64,000 nt of DNA. Source: Latrodectus hesperus. Its lineage: Eukaryota; Arthropoda; Arachnida; Araneae; Theridiidae. The stretch is from NCBI GenBank assembly GCA_037975125.1, contig CM075853.1, positions 52,584,958 through 52,648,957 of the forward strand, given 5' to 3'. The notes below the pieces were generated by a model. That model ran no database searches. It was not told where the DNA came from and saw nothing but the letters and a program-made list of their open reading frames with translations. Below, in pieces: positions 49,191 to 63,816 of the stretch. The position numbers and the translations under genes were made by a program. How positions within the stretch are numbered: position 1 is the stretch's first letter; every line of letters begins with the position of its first letter.

Positions 49191-49384
49191 CACGTGGGGG
49201 GCACAATTAAGCATGCATTACAGTTTAGTTATATTTGTATAACAATAAATATTACAATAATTTTTAAAATAGATTGAATTTATTTGTATCGGTCATGTTG
49301 AGCTATGAGAAAATAGTATCAAAAATAAAAAAAATTGCACTGTGCGATGAATTCAGAGTGCTTAAATGATACTACGCCCCACTG
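49191..49384. mobile_element. Possible small inverted-repeat element (MITE candidate)
   Basis: CACGTGGGGGGCAC followed by AATTAAGCA (49191-49214) resembles the reverse complement of 49359-49384, which reads CAGTGGGGCGTAGTATCATTTAAGCA truncated here to its key parts. The arms face each other about 195 bp apart and are richer in G+C than the interior. The match is gapped and I found no clear target duplication, so the call is tentative. Confidence 0.3.
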
Positions 49385-50436
49385 ATTTTTTTTCTTGTTT
49401 ATTAAATAAAAAATATTTCCATTCGACATTCACTATATGATTAAAACATACAAGAGTTCCAATTTTTCTTTCAGTTTTAAAAATAAGAAGTACTTACAAT
49501 TTGAAAAAATGGATTATTAAATCAAAAATAAACTATGCAAAAATAGTTTTTAATCTTAACTTTCAAAAGAGATTCTTTAAGAAATAAATTTTACATTTAT
49601 TCACTTCATATTAACTATGAAATAATGTTAATCATATATGTATTATCAAATATAACAGAAAAAATTAAATAGAAAATAAATGCATTAATTATAAATATTT
49701 TTATTGATTTAATTGCAAATAAAGAAACATGATTTTAAATACAAAAAAACTTTTAATATTACTATAAGAAGAACTATAAATTAATTTTAATTTTTTTTTT
49801 TGGTAAATGATTCAAGCAGAGTAGGTGATAAAATTTAGAGTATATAAATAAGATCGAAAGTTTTTCCCTTATATTTTTAAGGAATCATAAAATGTTAATT
49901 TTTTTTAATTACTATCTTTTTGAAATTTTAATTATGGTACTTTCAAAGCTGTTATTCTATTTAGAATGGAGTGAAATTTTATTTCCACATAATTTTGTGA
50001 GATAATCTCATTAATTTTAAGTTTCATCATAATTATATATATTTGTTATTGTTTCGTCATTTTCCATTAAATCCAAAGTTCTTAAATTTTAACTTTAAAC
50101 ACAAATAAATATTGCACTTTTCTTTTATTGCTCCTGCATTAACCTCAACATCAGTTTCAGTTCAACCTTCAATTCATTTTTTAAGGCCTTTAATAGCTTT
50201 AACAACTATATTTGGTAAATTTATACACTTTATTTAAAGCCTTGATTTGATAACTGGGAAAATAAAATATAAAATCTTAAAGAAAGAATTAAAATTTATA
50301 TTTGTTTGTATAATTCTTCATTTAAATACAGAATTAAATTTTAAAGGGGAAAACTCAAAATGTGAAAATATAAATTACAAATTTTACAATAAAACTGTGC
50401 TGAAGATTTTGACTACTGCCAAAAAGTATGTTTTTG

Positions 50437-50477
50437 ATGTATGCTATTAAAAATGCTTCATTTTTAATAGCATACAT
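50437..50477. repeat. Perfect 19-bp-stem hairpin, copy 1
   Basis: ATGTATGCTATTAAAAATG (50437-50455) and its exact complement (50459-50477) are separated by the 3-base loop CTT. Flanking sequence, GACTACTGCCAAAAAGTA on the left and TTCCTTTTTTAACAC on the right, recurs around a second hairpin about 1.06 kb downstream. Confidence 0.9.
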
Positions 50478-51497
50478 AAAAAATTCCTTTTTTAACACAT
50501 CACTTAAGAATTAATTAAATTTCTCTAAGTAGAGTACTTCCAGAGTTAAATAATATGCAAGCTTAGTAAACCTCCAGTGCAAATTGCACTTTACGTGTCC
50601 GTATGAAATAAAGCATTTTCAAGTACTCTCTAAATGCCATTTTCCGAGTTCTTTGTTTCAAAAAGAGACCAGTTTTAAATTTACTGTTTTCTGAAAATAT
50701 TACTCATGTAAGTATAATTTGCATGCTTTTTGTGACATTACTCATGCTTCAATATGCGAAAGCAGTAATGCTAGTAATATGTTTACTTTTTACTGTATTT
50801 AAATATATACTTAAACTGTATTTAATATTTACTTTTTACTGTGTTTTTACTGTATTTAATATTTTTAACAGTAATTTTAAATATTTAAATTATATTAGGT
50901 GAGAATTCATTCAAAAATGTAAATTAAAGGTTTGTCACAATATGTTTCAGAAAAGAAAAAAAAATTCTTTTCAAATCTGCTACTATCTAAACAGTTTCTA
51001 AACCACTCAGAAAGAGCAAATAAGAATGTATTAAGATTTAAGTAAATTGAAATAAAGTTTTTTCATGTGCCAAAACTTTGTTTTTATTTACAGTATACAT
51101 ATTTTAATAAATAATAAAAATATAGAAAACAAAACTTATACATTTTAAAAAAGGCACACTACAAATTTAAGTAAATTATTCTTATATTTATTAAGAAATA
51201 AAAGTTCTTTGCTTTATATTATTTTCAAGATATTCTTATTATTTCGTATGTGGTTAGTTATAAGAAAAATATGCCGCGTAGTTGTTAAATTCCAATCTGC
51301 TTCTGTCATTTCAAATTGCATATTTAGACTAAAAAACATTTCTCATTGGATGTGGATGTGAAGGCAAAAAATGCATCTAAAATACTAACCCACACTTAAA
51401 TAATACATATTTAAATATAAATACAGATCATATATTTTTTAAATTCGGTAAAATTGTGTTCGAAATTTTGACTACAACCAAAAAGTAAGCTTTCTAG

Positions 51498-51533
51498 GTA
51501 TGCTATTAAAATTAAGCATTTTTAATAGCATAC
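51498..51533. repeat. 14-bp-stem hairpin, copy 2 of duplicated segment
   Basis: GTATGCTATTAAAA and TTTTAATAGCATAC form a perfect 14-bp stem around an 8-base loop. The flanks GACTACAACCAAAAAGTA and TTCTTTTTTAACAC match those of the hairpin at 50437-50477, so about 115 bp is duplicated. The stem was preserved while the loop changed length. Confidence 0.85.
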
Positions 51534-51766
51534 ATCAAAAATTCTTTTTTAACACTGATTTTTTTTATACATATGTTTTCAAATATTCCCAAATTTTTGT
51601 ACTAAGAGTACAATTCAAATCTATAATCTATATGACTAAATTTTCTGATATCACTGATATCATCCAATTAATGAGATTGTTATCAAAGTTTCCAAAGTGC
51701 AATAAATTAGAATAATTTTTAACTTTAAATAAAAGTATATTATATGTTAACATACACACTCGCATA

Positions 51767-52770
<1,004 letters not shown>

Positions 52771-52899
52771 CACATGGGTATTTTAGTCATTATATGTTCT
52801 AAGCAAATAAAGTTCTGTATTTTTTGCTTCATTTCCTGACATTTCCATTCAACTTATTCATCTTTTAAAAGTGTGAACCAATAATATTCTAAAAGTTAT

Positions 52900-53215
52900 C
52901 TTTATCAAATTTGCTCCACATTTCTCTTTAAAATGATCACACATCACTTCATCACTAATACGGTACTTGCATCATTGGGTATGAAATTCGGTTAACAGGC
53001 CTAATGTGAGAGTAACTTTACCATGATTAATTCTGTTAGTGGACGGAAAGTAAAGAAAAACTGCCCAAAAGAGAAACGAACAGCCATGAATGCATTTTCC
53101 ATTCTTAATTTAAAAAAATTAAGAGCTTTACGATGAAGAATTGCATTTGCTCTAATTATCAAATTTTCACGTCCACATAATTGTTGCATCAATCATGAAC
53201 TTGGTTTCAAGAAAA
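52900..53215 (-). repeat. Unidentified dispersed family, copy A
   Basis: One of three diverged copies. On the minus strand, the segment running from TTCGTTTCTCTTTTGGGCAG to ATGGTAAAGT aligns with copy C at many positions, and the motif ATGATTGATGCAAC upstream aligns with ATGATTAATTCAAT in C. In one frame it reads GKVTLTLGLLTEFHTQ, stop, CKYRISDEVMCDHFKEKC, collinear with peptides from B and C. At least one stop breaks this frame. I do not recognise the family. Confidence 0.6.
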
Positions 53216-56040
53216 GAGCTAAAAATGAAAACCAAAGTAAACATACCTTTTAAAATAACAACATTTAATTAATGGGTGTTTTATCAAGAAAAAACTTAAA
53301 TAATTATTTAAAAAATTTTTAACTTTTTGTTTTATGCAGAAAAATGCAAGCGACTTAATTAATTTTTATTACATGATAGTTATTTGAATGGATAAATAAT
53401 TTCATATAATAAGGAATTTTCTTATTTGGAATGCGTTGTCTAAATATAATAATTTTTTATTTTTGATTTATTTTACTGTTTTTATTTTATTTCATAAAAA
53501 TGATATTATTTTATGTACATATAAGCATTTAAATTATAATTTTGTACAAATGTATTAGTAATAATTTCCGAAAAAGTAAAGATTTTTTTCAAAATATAGT
53601 AAAATTAACAAAATAATTTTGGTTGACAGTCACAATGATAATTGTTTTAAGCTAATAATAGGGCTCATAAAGCTATTTCTATGTTTAGTCCATGGGTGCC
53701 TATAATTAATGACATGTATAGATGTAAATGTAGCGTTCTATTTAACATAGTACATAACAGACAATAGATATTGAAAAAAGTTTCGATGACTTTCACTGAA
53801 AAGTTGTGAAACTTATTATCGAATTTTCTTTACTAGCCTTGAATAAAACTCGGAAATTTTACAATCGAGAATGATAAGTATATGAACAATTTAAACTATT
53901 AATTACACTGGTATTTTTCTTAGTATATTAATTCTAAAGAAGTGGAAAAAGAATAAGCATTTAAAGTAAAAGAAAAAAGTTCTAATGAAGTTTCCCATTC
54001 CTTACAATGTGTAACTGAGAAGGCTTTTTGCCAACACATAGCATTGCAATGCGTTAGAATATAAGCAATGTATTAGAAAATATAAAAAAATTTGTTTATC
54101 AAAATAAGATATTTTTCTCTAAAGATTGCTTATGACTTTTTAAATTTTCCTTAATAAAATTCTGTAGTAATGATTTCTTCAATAATGTGTAATGAAAAGT
54201 AAGCCATTGTTGGAAGATTTTACGAGCCAAATGCAAAAGGAATGTTTTTTTCCTATGCATCCCTGGCCAAGAAAAAAAATTCCTTTAGGTTTTCATTATA
54301 AGAAAATAATAAAGGCATATTTCCTTTTTTCCCATTATAATTAAAATATGATTTACCTCATGAATGCTTATAAAAAAATTGTGATTATAATCTTTTTTGC
54401 CATGATAATGTATAGTATGTATGTAATTTATGCTGAAACTTCCCAACTATTTACCCTTATCTCTCGATTTTCTTGACTTCTATATTATTTTGCGTAAAAA
54501 ATCTTTCTACATTAATTTAAAATGCATTTTGATCAAAAATAATTTTCTAACAGTTCTTTGGAAATTTGTGAGATACTAAACCAAAATATGAAATTTCTAT
54601 ACCAAAATCATTTTAATTACCCTTGGATCTTGGGAATGTTAAAGCATCCTCACTATTGACATTGGTATCTTTAGTTAGCATGGTTTATTTAAACTGCGTT
54701 TAAACATGAAATGTAAGATAAATTACTAACGTATGAGTTTATACCGGTTTTTCATGGCATATCTATAAAAAACATTTTAATTTATAAAATTCTTTATCAT
54801 GAACACAATGCATATTTATTTTACTTATTAATACTACACTAGGTGAATTTGTCTGCTTTAACCTCGAAAATATCCAAAAATAATTAATTACTTTAAAAAA
54901 TCTTTTTAAGTAATAAATTGATACAATTAAACTCTCATAGTTGAAAATTTGATCATTTTCATATTAGATTAAAATTAGTAATCGTAGTTCTTCATTTTTT
55001 TACAACTTAAACTTATTATCAGGTATTAAATGTTTATAACTTGTAAGAAACTTACCTTTCATTCCATTTAGTTTTTATTAACAAAGAAAGTAAAAATTCC
55101 TCCAGTAATATGTACAGTATAAATCATTTTAAGCCAAATACACTAGATACATATAAAATGAGTACTATATTTTAGTGTTTTATTATTTAATTTGTTGAGA
55201 AAATATATTTAATGATCCAAAATTTTTGTATCGAACATATTTTTTTAATTCTGCATGAGTTTATTGGGACTTTCTTATAATTTCATATGAAGATTTTTGT
55301 AATTTTATATCTAAATATTGTCATAGCAACAAATATGTTGAAAAATACAAAACGAATTGAAGATATTATCAACAGTAAGGTTACATTAAAGCTGCTCTTT
55401 CACACCTAATACCTTCTCATTCATCGAATATTTTGATACTTGTCATCAAACTATTATTAGATCTAATTCCTAATTCAAGAAGTACCATTTTTATATTGTT
55501 CTTGAGAACAAATGTACAGGTAAGGGTTTTTATAAATACTGGAACTACATCATCAATTTCTTTATTTTTCAAATGTTATCAATGACAGAAGATATCTGTT
55601 TAAATAAACTATAGAGGACTGAAAGTATGAGATGCAATAAGTTAATTTCAAATAAATTAAATGATGAAAATTTTTATAGGCAGCTATGTAGAAAAATGCG
55701 TCAGTTTGTAATTCTAGATTTCAACTGCTAATTCAATAATATTTAAAGTTCTTATGATATAAAAACTACTTTCCTATCACAAAAGTATTTTTTAATGCTT
55801 CAAAATTAAATAAATTTTTTCAAACAATAAACACTTTCTTATTTGCATATTAAAATCTAAAGAACCCCACGTCTGGAGTAGAACATTGTTTATTATTCTG
55901 AAAAATGTTGTGATGTTGAAATACTGAATGATATCAAGTACATTAATAAAAATATTAATATAATTTCATGCTAGAGCATACACTGCATTACTTTCCATTA
56001 CATTAAGCTTTGCTCAATTTTAATTTTCTCATTTAACTAC

Positions 56041-56076
<36 letters not shown>

Positions 56077-56929
56077 CTTTGCATAATCGATTTAATATTT
56101 CTCATTTTTATTTGTTAATCGTTATTTTTTTGATTTCACCTAAATATTCCCGAATTATCTCAAACGTCTACTAAATCATTACTGTGAATAACTACTAATT
56201 TTATTATCGAATGTCTGTAAAAGTATTTTAACATGTTAACTATTGAATTCACTTTTGGATCACATTAATTGACAAATTATTTGTGTGGTCATTATTTCAT
56301 TATGTTCAGGGAACTACTTCTGAACATAATAATACTAGTCCACGCTTTTATTATTTATTCTTGATCAATCTAGACTTAAAAACTCTTCTTTGCTCAGATT
56401 TTATTTTTTATGCAAAATATCATGATTTGAAATATGTTCAATCGAGGAAATATTGTGTTAGCAAAGATACGCTATATTAATTCTGAGCCATTAATTTTCA
56501 AAATATCGAAATCAATTATTAATTAAAAAATATTCACAGCATTCAATATACAATAGGTAGTGAATTTTCATCACCAGTGATATTAAAACATTTAAATAAA
56601 CAAACTTAAAACATAAAGCAATTGGAAACATCGTAGTGTGACTAAATTCAACAGTTTCTGTGAATGTCTCATTTTTCTAAATTAACGAATGCTTTCTAAA
56701 TTGTTTTCATGCTTAAAATAAAAACATTAAAATATTAAAAAGTGTTTGCTTAAAACCAAGCCAAAATTTTAATTAAAGTAATTCAAGATATATAAAATAA
56801 ACTTCATACATTTAATGATTGCTCTATCCCAAAAATTATACTTATATTCCGTAAACTAATAACACGTGATTACAACCACCCACTCATTACAGTGTTCATA
56901 AAATATGTCAATCAGTGGCACAGCAAAAA
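53216..56929. other. A+T-rich sequence, no recognised gene
   Basis: One short TA microsatellite (56044-56075) and a 12-bp perfect palindrome GCATTGCAATGC near 54041-54053. The plus-strand frame at 56283-56480 has no known domain. Confidence 0.55.
56044..56075. repeat. Short (TA)n microsatellite
   Basis: About 32 bp of TA repeat. Confidence 0.93.
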
Positions 56930-57235
56930 AACTTGATAAATTGGCATATAGATTTCTTTTACTGCATGACTTGATTACTAATCAGATACCTGAAACATTC
57001 AGGCGAAGAATAATGAAATTTCCGTAATTGGTCTAATATAAGAACAATGTCACCAGAAAATAATTGCATTAATGATAGAGAAAATAGAAAAAATACTTGA
57101 AAAACTATAAATAGAACTGATTTGTGCTTTCTAAGATTCAACTAGAAAAAGAATAACTTGAATCAAGCTTAATTCCATTTACACAAATTATCATTTTTTT
57201 TACTTGTAATTACTATATTATTGTCAAAGTTGATT
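56930..57235 (-). repeat. Unidentified dispersed family, copy B
   Basis: The minus strand contains GDIVLILDQLRKFHYSSPEC followed by FRYLISNQV, aligning with copy C (GKVASILDQLIDFY, then INEQV) and copy A (GKVTLTLGLLTEFH, then ISDEV). Further upstream NFDNNIVIT aligns with NFMINSIIT of C. Downstream, CQFIKFF aligns with CQFE of C. Stops separate these blocks. Family unknown; could be diverged exons, an old transposon gene or a non-coding repeat. Confidence 0.6.
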
Positions 57236-57499
57236 ACGTGTGTAGGAATAAGAAATAATTATCAATCGTAATCTACTTTTATCTTTATAATAACAGTGAA
57301 ATTCAATTAGATGTTTCCAAATATGAAAGTGTCTATCAAAATTTAGATACTTTTTCATCTAACACTTTATATTGGAAATTCAAATTTACTAAATGATTTC
57401 ATAACTTTTTAATAAAATTGTGATAAATCCAATTATAGCTTTTCATTAGTATTTTTTTATCAAAAAATAAATAAATAAAAATAAAGTTACAATAAAATT

Positions 57500-57775
<276 letters not shown>

Positions 57776-57836
57776 GTTTGCAATGGGCCTATAATTAATA
57801 AAAAATTCTTGAAGTCAAAGACGAGGGTTCTCTTCC

Positions 57837-57860
57837 ACACACACACATACACACACATAT

Positions 57861-57957
<97 letters not shown>
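57837..57957. repeat. Compound (CA)n(TA)n microsatellite
   Basis: About 30 bp of CA-rich repeat, with ATA interruptions, passes into about 90 bp of TA repeat. With 57503-57600 it brackets the retrotransposon stub. Confidence 0.95.
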
Positions 57958-57959
<2 letters not shown>

Positions 57960-59444
57960 TTTTAAATATTTTTATTTCACTTTAATTGTTTATTTAAAAT
58001 TATTGAATTCTACTCTTTCCCTTTTATAATTAAATATATTTTAAAAATAAAGGTTGTAAATGCTTTTTCATTCTAAGATTTATATGAAGCCAATCCAACC
58101 AATCCATTCTATGATTTTAATCCAGCATTTAATTTATAAGGCTAATAGTATAGTGTTTCCGTCATTATACAATAAATAATCATAAATTAGTAAAATATTC
58201 TTATTCAAATAAATCTGATTCGAAATTAAATAAATTCATTTCAAGTACGTGCACAGGATAAAGATGTATTTCATATTAGTTATATTTAAAAAGAAGGCGA
58301 AATATTAAGTTGATTTCAAGAATTTAGGTTTTAATTATAAAATTACGTCAGATAAAATGATGCTCCTAGTCTGAATAATTATTCCTTTTAAACTAAGGCA
58401 AACTTTACTGCTTACTTGCAGAATAAATATTGAGAAATTTCTAGTTAATTATTTATATTATAAAGTGATAAAGCTAATACTGTTTTCAAAATTTATATAA
58501 ATGTTATTTACGTTCTTAAAAAAATTACACTTTGTTCAATAATGCTAATTAATATTTCAGCTGTACTAACTTCAAGCTAAAATAGAAGTATTGAACAATT
58601 TATTTCAAAATATTCTCAAGAAATGAATTTTTTATCTTTAAAATAAGGCAATTAAGCAAATTTTCTTAGTTATTTCTCAAATCAAAGATCAGAATTTGAT
58701 GAAATCATTTTTAAAGCTTGAATGCAAAAACTTACAGAAATGAGAAAACTACAGAATGAGAAAAATTGATTGATTTGCATTCTGTATATTTTTTATATTT
58801 ATAATTTTAAGCTCAAAGCATAAAGATATATACTATTTACTTTTTTTTTAATTTTATGTAATGAATATGTGAATTTCTTATATTTATATTACAGATAGAA
58901 AACTACATATGTGAGATAAAATTTTTATAATACATTTAAATTTTTCTGTTTTAGTTTTAGAATGCCATAAAAAAACAAAGTTATTTAATTCCGAAAAATA
59001 TAAAAATTAATAAAATAAATCACTACATGGATATAAATTTATGATTCTTAAGAAAATTTCATGCTTTTTCCGTTCCTTTTTAACTGATAATCTTTACAGT
59101 AAGAATAACGTTATTCATTATATCCAATTCTTAATTAGAAATATTCAAAACAATTATTTCCAATAAAGAATTGGAAATATTTATTTTTAATAATAACATA
59201 AAATCGTAAATTATTCATAGGATTCATGCAGATTCAATCGTAAAAATAAGTTATTTTCAAGTCGGTAATACAATAAGGGAATTAATCCGTCCCAAGTGTA
59301 AAGAAATAAAAAAATAGAAGCAATTTTCTAGAAAACCATCAATACAAAACATTGTATTACCAAAAACAAAAGCTCTTAGTGATTCCTTCACGAACAGGTT
59401 ACTGATTCCTGCTTAAAATGTAGCAATTGATGATACATCAAATA
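57958..59444. other. A+T-rich sequence, nothing recognised
   Basis: No gene, transposon end or tandem array seen. Confidence 0.6.
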
Positions 59445-59765
59445 ATTTTTTTTATTCAAATTGGCACATAAATTCCGCAAAACGATCAGACGTGACTTGC
59501 TCATTAATGCAACGCCTGCTCCACTGAGTAAGAAAACAATAAAAGTCTATTAATTGATCTAATATGGAAGCCACTTTACCAAGGATAATTATATTAGTCG
59601 ATGGAAAGTAAAAAAAAATATTGAAAAAAGAAAAGTGAACTGAAATGAATGTCATTTTCTAAATTTAGCTAAAAAAAGTTTTTACGAGTCTCACAGTTAA
59701 TTGCACTTATACGAATTATCATATTTTCTTGTCTGTGTGATTATTGAATTAATCATGAAGTTAGT
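59445..59765 (-). repeat. Unidentified dispersed family, copy C
   Basis: The longest open copy. The minus-strand frame 59655-59452 reads through a Phe-rich hydrophobic stretch, then GKVASILDQLIDFYCFLTQW, then INEQVTSDRFAEFMCQFE before a stop. Upstream, in another frame, NFMINSIITQTRKYDN aligns with copies A and B. Similarity at both nucleotide and peptide level in a collinear order suggests common descent, possibly from coding sequence, but I do not know the protein. The hydrophobic N-terminal stretch could be a membrane segment. Confidence 0.6.
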
Positions 59766-60871
59766 TATTTGAATAGGAGAAAAAAAACATTGCAGAATGT
59801 CTTTTTCTTTTTGGAATAACACTGAGATTTGATTAGAGAGTTTTTTTTCTGTAAAACAACCATCAAAATAAGATTTTTCTGGCAGAGAAACATTAAGAGA
59901 AAAATGAAACGATTTATATTAAACGGTAATATATAAATCATTTTATTTTTCTCGAAATATAAAACGATATAAATGATATCTAAAATAAAACGATATTAAT
60001 AAAACGATTGCAAATACTTTTTAGTATTTAATATCTTTTTAAATGTTTAATTGTTATATATAGCAGTTTTATTGCTCGAATATCAAGGAATAATAATTGA
60101 ATAAATTAATTATTTACACTCTAGTCGAAAAATTACAAACTAAAGCTGTATCATTTTTAAACACAATGGTTTGTATTTGAAACAGAAGAAAAATATGTTT
60201 CTATTATTATTTTGAGATAAAATGTTAATATTATTCTAATACTTTTGTGTGATTAACAATGCAAAATGAAAGAAAGAATTTTTTATCCCGTTTAATACTA
60301 ATTCAGTATTAATCTTCACATACTTATAAATGTAATTTAATGAATTTGCTGTTTCTTTATTTATTCTGTATGTTATCTACATACTAATTACGTTTTGTAT
60401 TTTTATGAATGATAATTTTACGTTAATTCATTAATTTCATTCATATTGTAATTATTAAATGTATTTCATAATTATCAATTAGAATTAGTTAAATTTATGT
60501 ATCAACATATAATAAATAAATAATCAAATCAACTTAATAATCAGCTTATAATAAGTTCTTCTATATTTCTAGCAACATCATAACCAAACTGTTAAATTTC
60601 TCATTTTGCTATTTTCTTTCTCTTTGAACTAAAAATATTTATTTTCAAAAATAACGACATGTTTTTACACCATATATAAATTATTTTGTTTATTATTGCA
60701 GTAATTTAAGAAACTTTTGTGAAATCAATTTGCATTTGAGTAATGCATTGTTACTAAGTCATAAATGCATGTGCATCATTATAGAGCAATGCACTGTTAT
60801 TGAAAAGGATTTACTCTACATTTTTCTAACTTTATATAATTTTGAATTATGGATATTATTTCCTTGATTTT
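59766..60871. other. A+T-rich sequence, nothing recognised
   Basis: Unremarkable A+T-rich DNA leading into the 227-bp array. ACGATAT-type words recur near 59946-60010. Confidence 0.6.
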
Positions 60872-62453
60872 TAAATTTTTTAAATGTGAATCATTAATAG
60901 ATTGTATCTGAAAACAAAAATGGCTAGTTTTTTAGCCATGTGATGAATTTATTTTTGATTTTGTTCATTCTCATGAATTAAAATAACATTCGTAACTATA
61001 TGTATTAAGATATCAGGTAACATTCAAGAGAGATATAATTTTATTTCTTAAGCAGTTGTAAATTTTAATTTTAATTTTTATTTTAATAGGAATGTACTTA
61101 AAATTTTTAAATGTGAATCATTAATAGATTGTATCTGAAAACAAAAATGGCTAGTTTTTTAGCCATGTGATGAATTTATTTTTGATTTTGTTCATTCTCA
61201 TGAATTAAAATAACATTCGTAACTATATGTATTAAGATATCAGATAACATTCAAGAGAGGGATAATTTTATTTCTTAAGCAGTTGTATTTTAATTTTAAT
61301 TTTTATTTTAATAGGAATGTACTTAAAATTTTTAAATGTGAATCATTAATAGATTGTATCTGAAAACAAAAATGGCTAGTTTTTTAGCCATGTGATGAAT
61401 TTATTTTTGATTTTGTTCATTCTCATGAATTAAAATAACATTCGTAACTATATGTATTAAGATATCAGATAACATTCAAGAGAGGCATAATTTTATTTCT
61501 TAAGCAGTTGTAAATTTTAATTTTAATTTTTATTTTAATAGGAATGTACTTAAAATTTTTAAATGTGAATCATTAATAGATTGTATCTGAAAACAAAAAT
61601 GGCTAGTTTTTTAGCCATGTGATGAATTTATTTTTGATTTTGTTCATTCTCATGAATTAAAATAACATTCGTAACTATATGTATTAAGATATCAGATAAC
61701 ATTCAAGAGAGGCATAATTTTATTTCTTAAGCAGTTGTAAATTTTAATTTTAATTTTTATTTTAATAGGAATGTACTTAAAATTTTTAAATGTGAATCAT
61801 TAATAGATTGTATCTGAAAACAAAAATGGCTAGTTTTTTAGCCATGTGATGAATTTATTTTTGATTTTGTTCATTCTCATGAATTAAAATAACATTCGTA
61901 ACTATATGTATTAAGATATCAGATAACATTCAAGAGAGGCATAATTTTATTTCTTAAGCAGTTGTAAATTTTAATTTTAATTTTTATTTTAATAGGAATG
62001 TACTTAAAATTTTTAAATGTGAATCATTAATAGATTGTATCTGAAAACAAAAATGGCTAGTTTTTTAGCCATGTGATGAATTTATTTTTGATTTTGTTCA
62101 TTCTCATGAATTAAAATAACATTCGTAACTATATGTATTAAGATATCAGATAACATTCAAGAGAGGCATAATTTTATTTCTTAAGCAGTTGTAAATTTTA
62201 ATTTTAATTTTTATTTTAATAGGAATGTACTTAAAATTTTTAAATGTGAATCATTAATAGATTGTATCTGAAAACAAAAATGGCTAGTTTTTTAGCCATG
62301 TGATGAATTTATTTTTGATTTTGTTCATTCTCATGAATTAAAATAACATTCGTAACTATATGTATTAAGATATCAGATAACATTCAAGAGAGGCATAATT
62401 TTATTTCTTAAGCAGTTGTAAATTTTAATTTTTATTTTAATAGGAATGTACTT
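60872..62453 (+). repeat. Tandem array, seven copies of a 227-bp unit
   Basis: The landmark TGGCTAG recurs at 60921, 61148, 61373, 61600, 61827, 62054 and 62281, giving spacings of 227, 225, 227, 227, 227 and 227. Copies are almost identical: the first has ATCAGGTAAC and GAGAGATATA, the second GAGAGGGATA, and copies 3-7 share GAGAGGCATA. The second lacks two bases in the TTTTAATTTT run, and the last has a shortened TTTTAATTTTTATTTTAATA segment. Each unit contains a perfect 7-bp-stem hairpin (ATGGCTA/TAGCCAT, six-base loop). No unit encodes a reading frame through the repeat. It is a young minisatellite or satellite array expanded by unequal crossing-over, or possibly the internal repeat of a larger element. 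Confidence 0.97.
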
Positions 62454-63093
62454 GGAAATATGTAACTTTGTCAACCTACATTTTTCACTTATTTATGTGA
62501 TATTACCTTATAATATTCATTTTCACTTAATTATTTACTATTATTTTCATTTTTATATTTATTTTTCAAACAAAATTTTTGCAACTAGAAGATATATACC
62601 ACTGTATTACTGAAACAAAACTCAAAGAAATCCACAAACAAAGTCCATATGATGCTTCTTGCTTCAAAATCAGCATATGATATAATGTGGTTTTCAATTG
62701 TCCTTTATATCTGTTATAGAAAAAAACATTACTGTAGCAAAATGCTTAGATCTCTCTCTCTCTCTCTGTAGAAATACTATTACAATCAAATCAACAACTG
62801 AAATTTGTGTAACTGTAATTTCCCTGAAAAATTAGTTTTAGCAACTAATTTTTTTCAGAGAGCTAAATACTTTTTAAATTGTCATTAGAAAAAAAACAGT
62901 TAAAAATAACTTTTTCTTTTGAAAGATTTTTTTCACATTTAGTTTTTCATTAAATGCATAAAAAAGGTTTTAGGTTTTTTGGATAAATGTGATAAGAATG
63001 ATTATATAATAGGATAAGGCAAATGTTTGATAAATAGAATATTAATCCATAAATCAAATAGTTAAATTTTATTTTATAATTTATTTTATAAGT
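62454..63093. other. A+T-rich sequence with short (CT)n
   Basis: A TCTCTCTC run lies at 62752-62768. Near 62819-62862, TTTCCCTGAAAAATTAGTT and its approximate complement form an imperfect inverted repeat. No gene seen. Confidence 0.6.
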
Positions 63094-63271
<178 letters not shown>

Positions 63272-63457
63272 TTTTAAACAACTATGTGCGTCATTGAAAT
63301 ATTTATGAACGTTTTTCCTGAAATGTATATGCAATTTTTCATTCATTTGTTTTTAAAAATGGAGTTGTATCATTAAACAACGATGAGTGTACTATGAAAT
63401 AATTCAATATATTTTCATTTGTGTTGTGGAATCTTGCTTCGAAAATTAAATTACTTC

Positions 63458-63561
<104 letters not shown>

Positions 63562-63761
63562 TTCTTTTCATTCTACATTGTTTCTAAATGAGAAATATAT
63601 TAAGAGTCATTTTATTCATTGTTAAAAGATTGGATTAGCAATAAAATGTTTCTTTTATAAACTAGATGAATATAAAACAAATTTCTTGAAAAATGCGTTA
63701 TGCAGAAGAGAAGAATATTTGATTCTTCTACGCCAAGGGATGAATATAGTAATAGAAGATC

Positions 63762-63816
63762 ATTTAAACTGTTAATACTGTACAAGAAATTTAAACTGTT
63801 AATACTGTACAAGAAA
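63762..63816 (+). repeat. 27-bp tandem duplication
   Basis: TTTAAACTGTTAATACTGTA followed by CAAGAAA occurs twice in tandem with a 27-bp period. The copies look identical, implying recent slippage. Confidence 0.9.

Larger units (their letters stand above)
45207..51766. other. A+T-rich stretch with small repeats, no recognised gene
   Basis: Contains the minor repeats and candidate elements listed separately. Open frames at 48519-48737, 50247-50450 and 51500-51715 have no known domain; the last starts inside a duplicated hairpin. No host gene supported. Confidence 0.55.

Noticed and set aside
60872..62453. CRISPR-like array
   Set aside because: The whole 227-bp unit repeats without short repeats separated by unique spacers, and the genome is eukaryotic.
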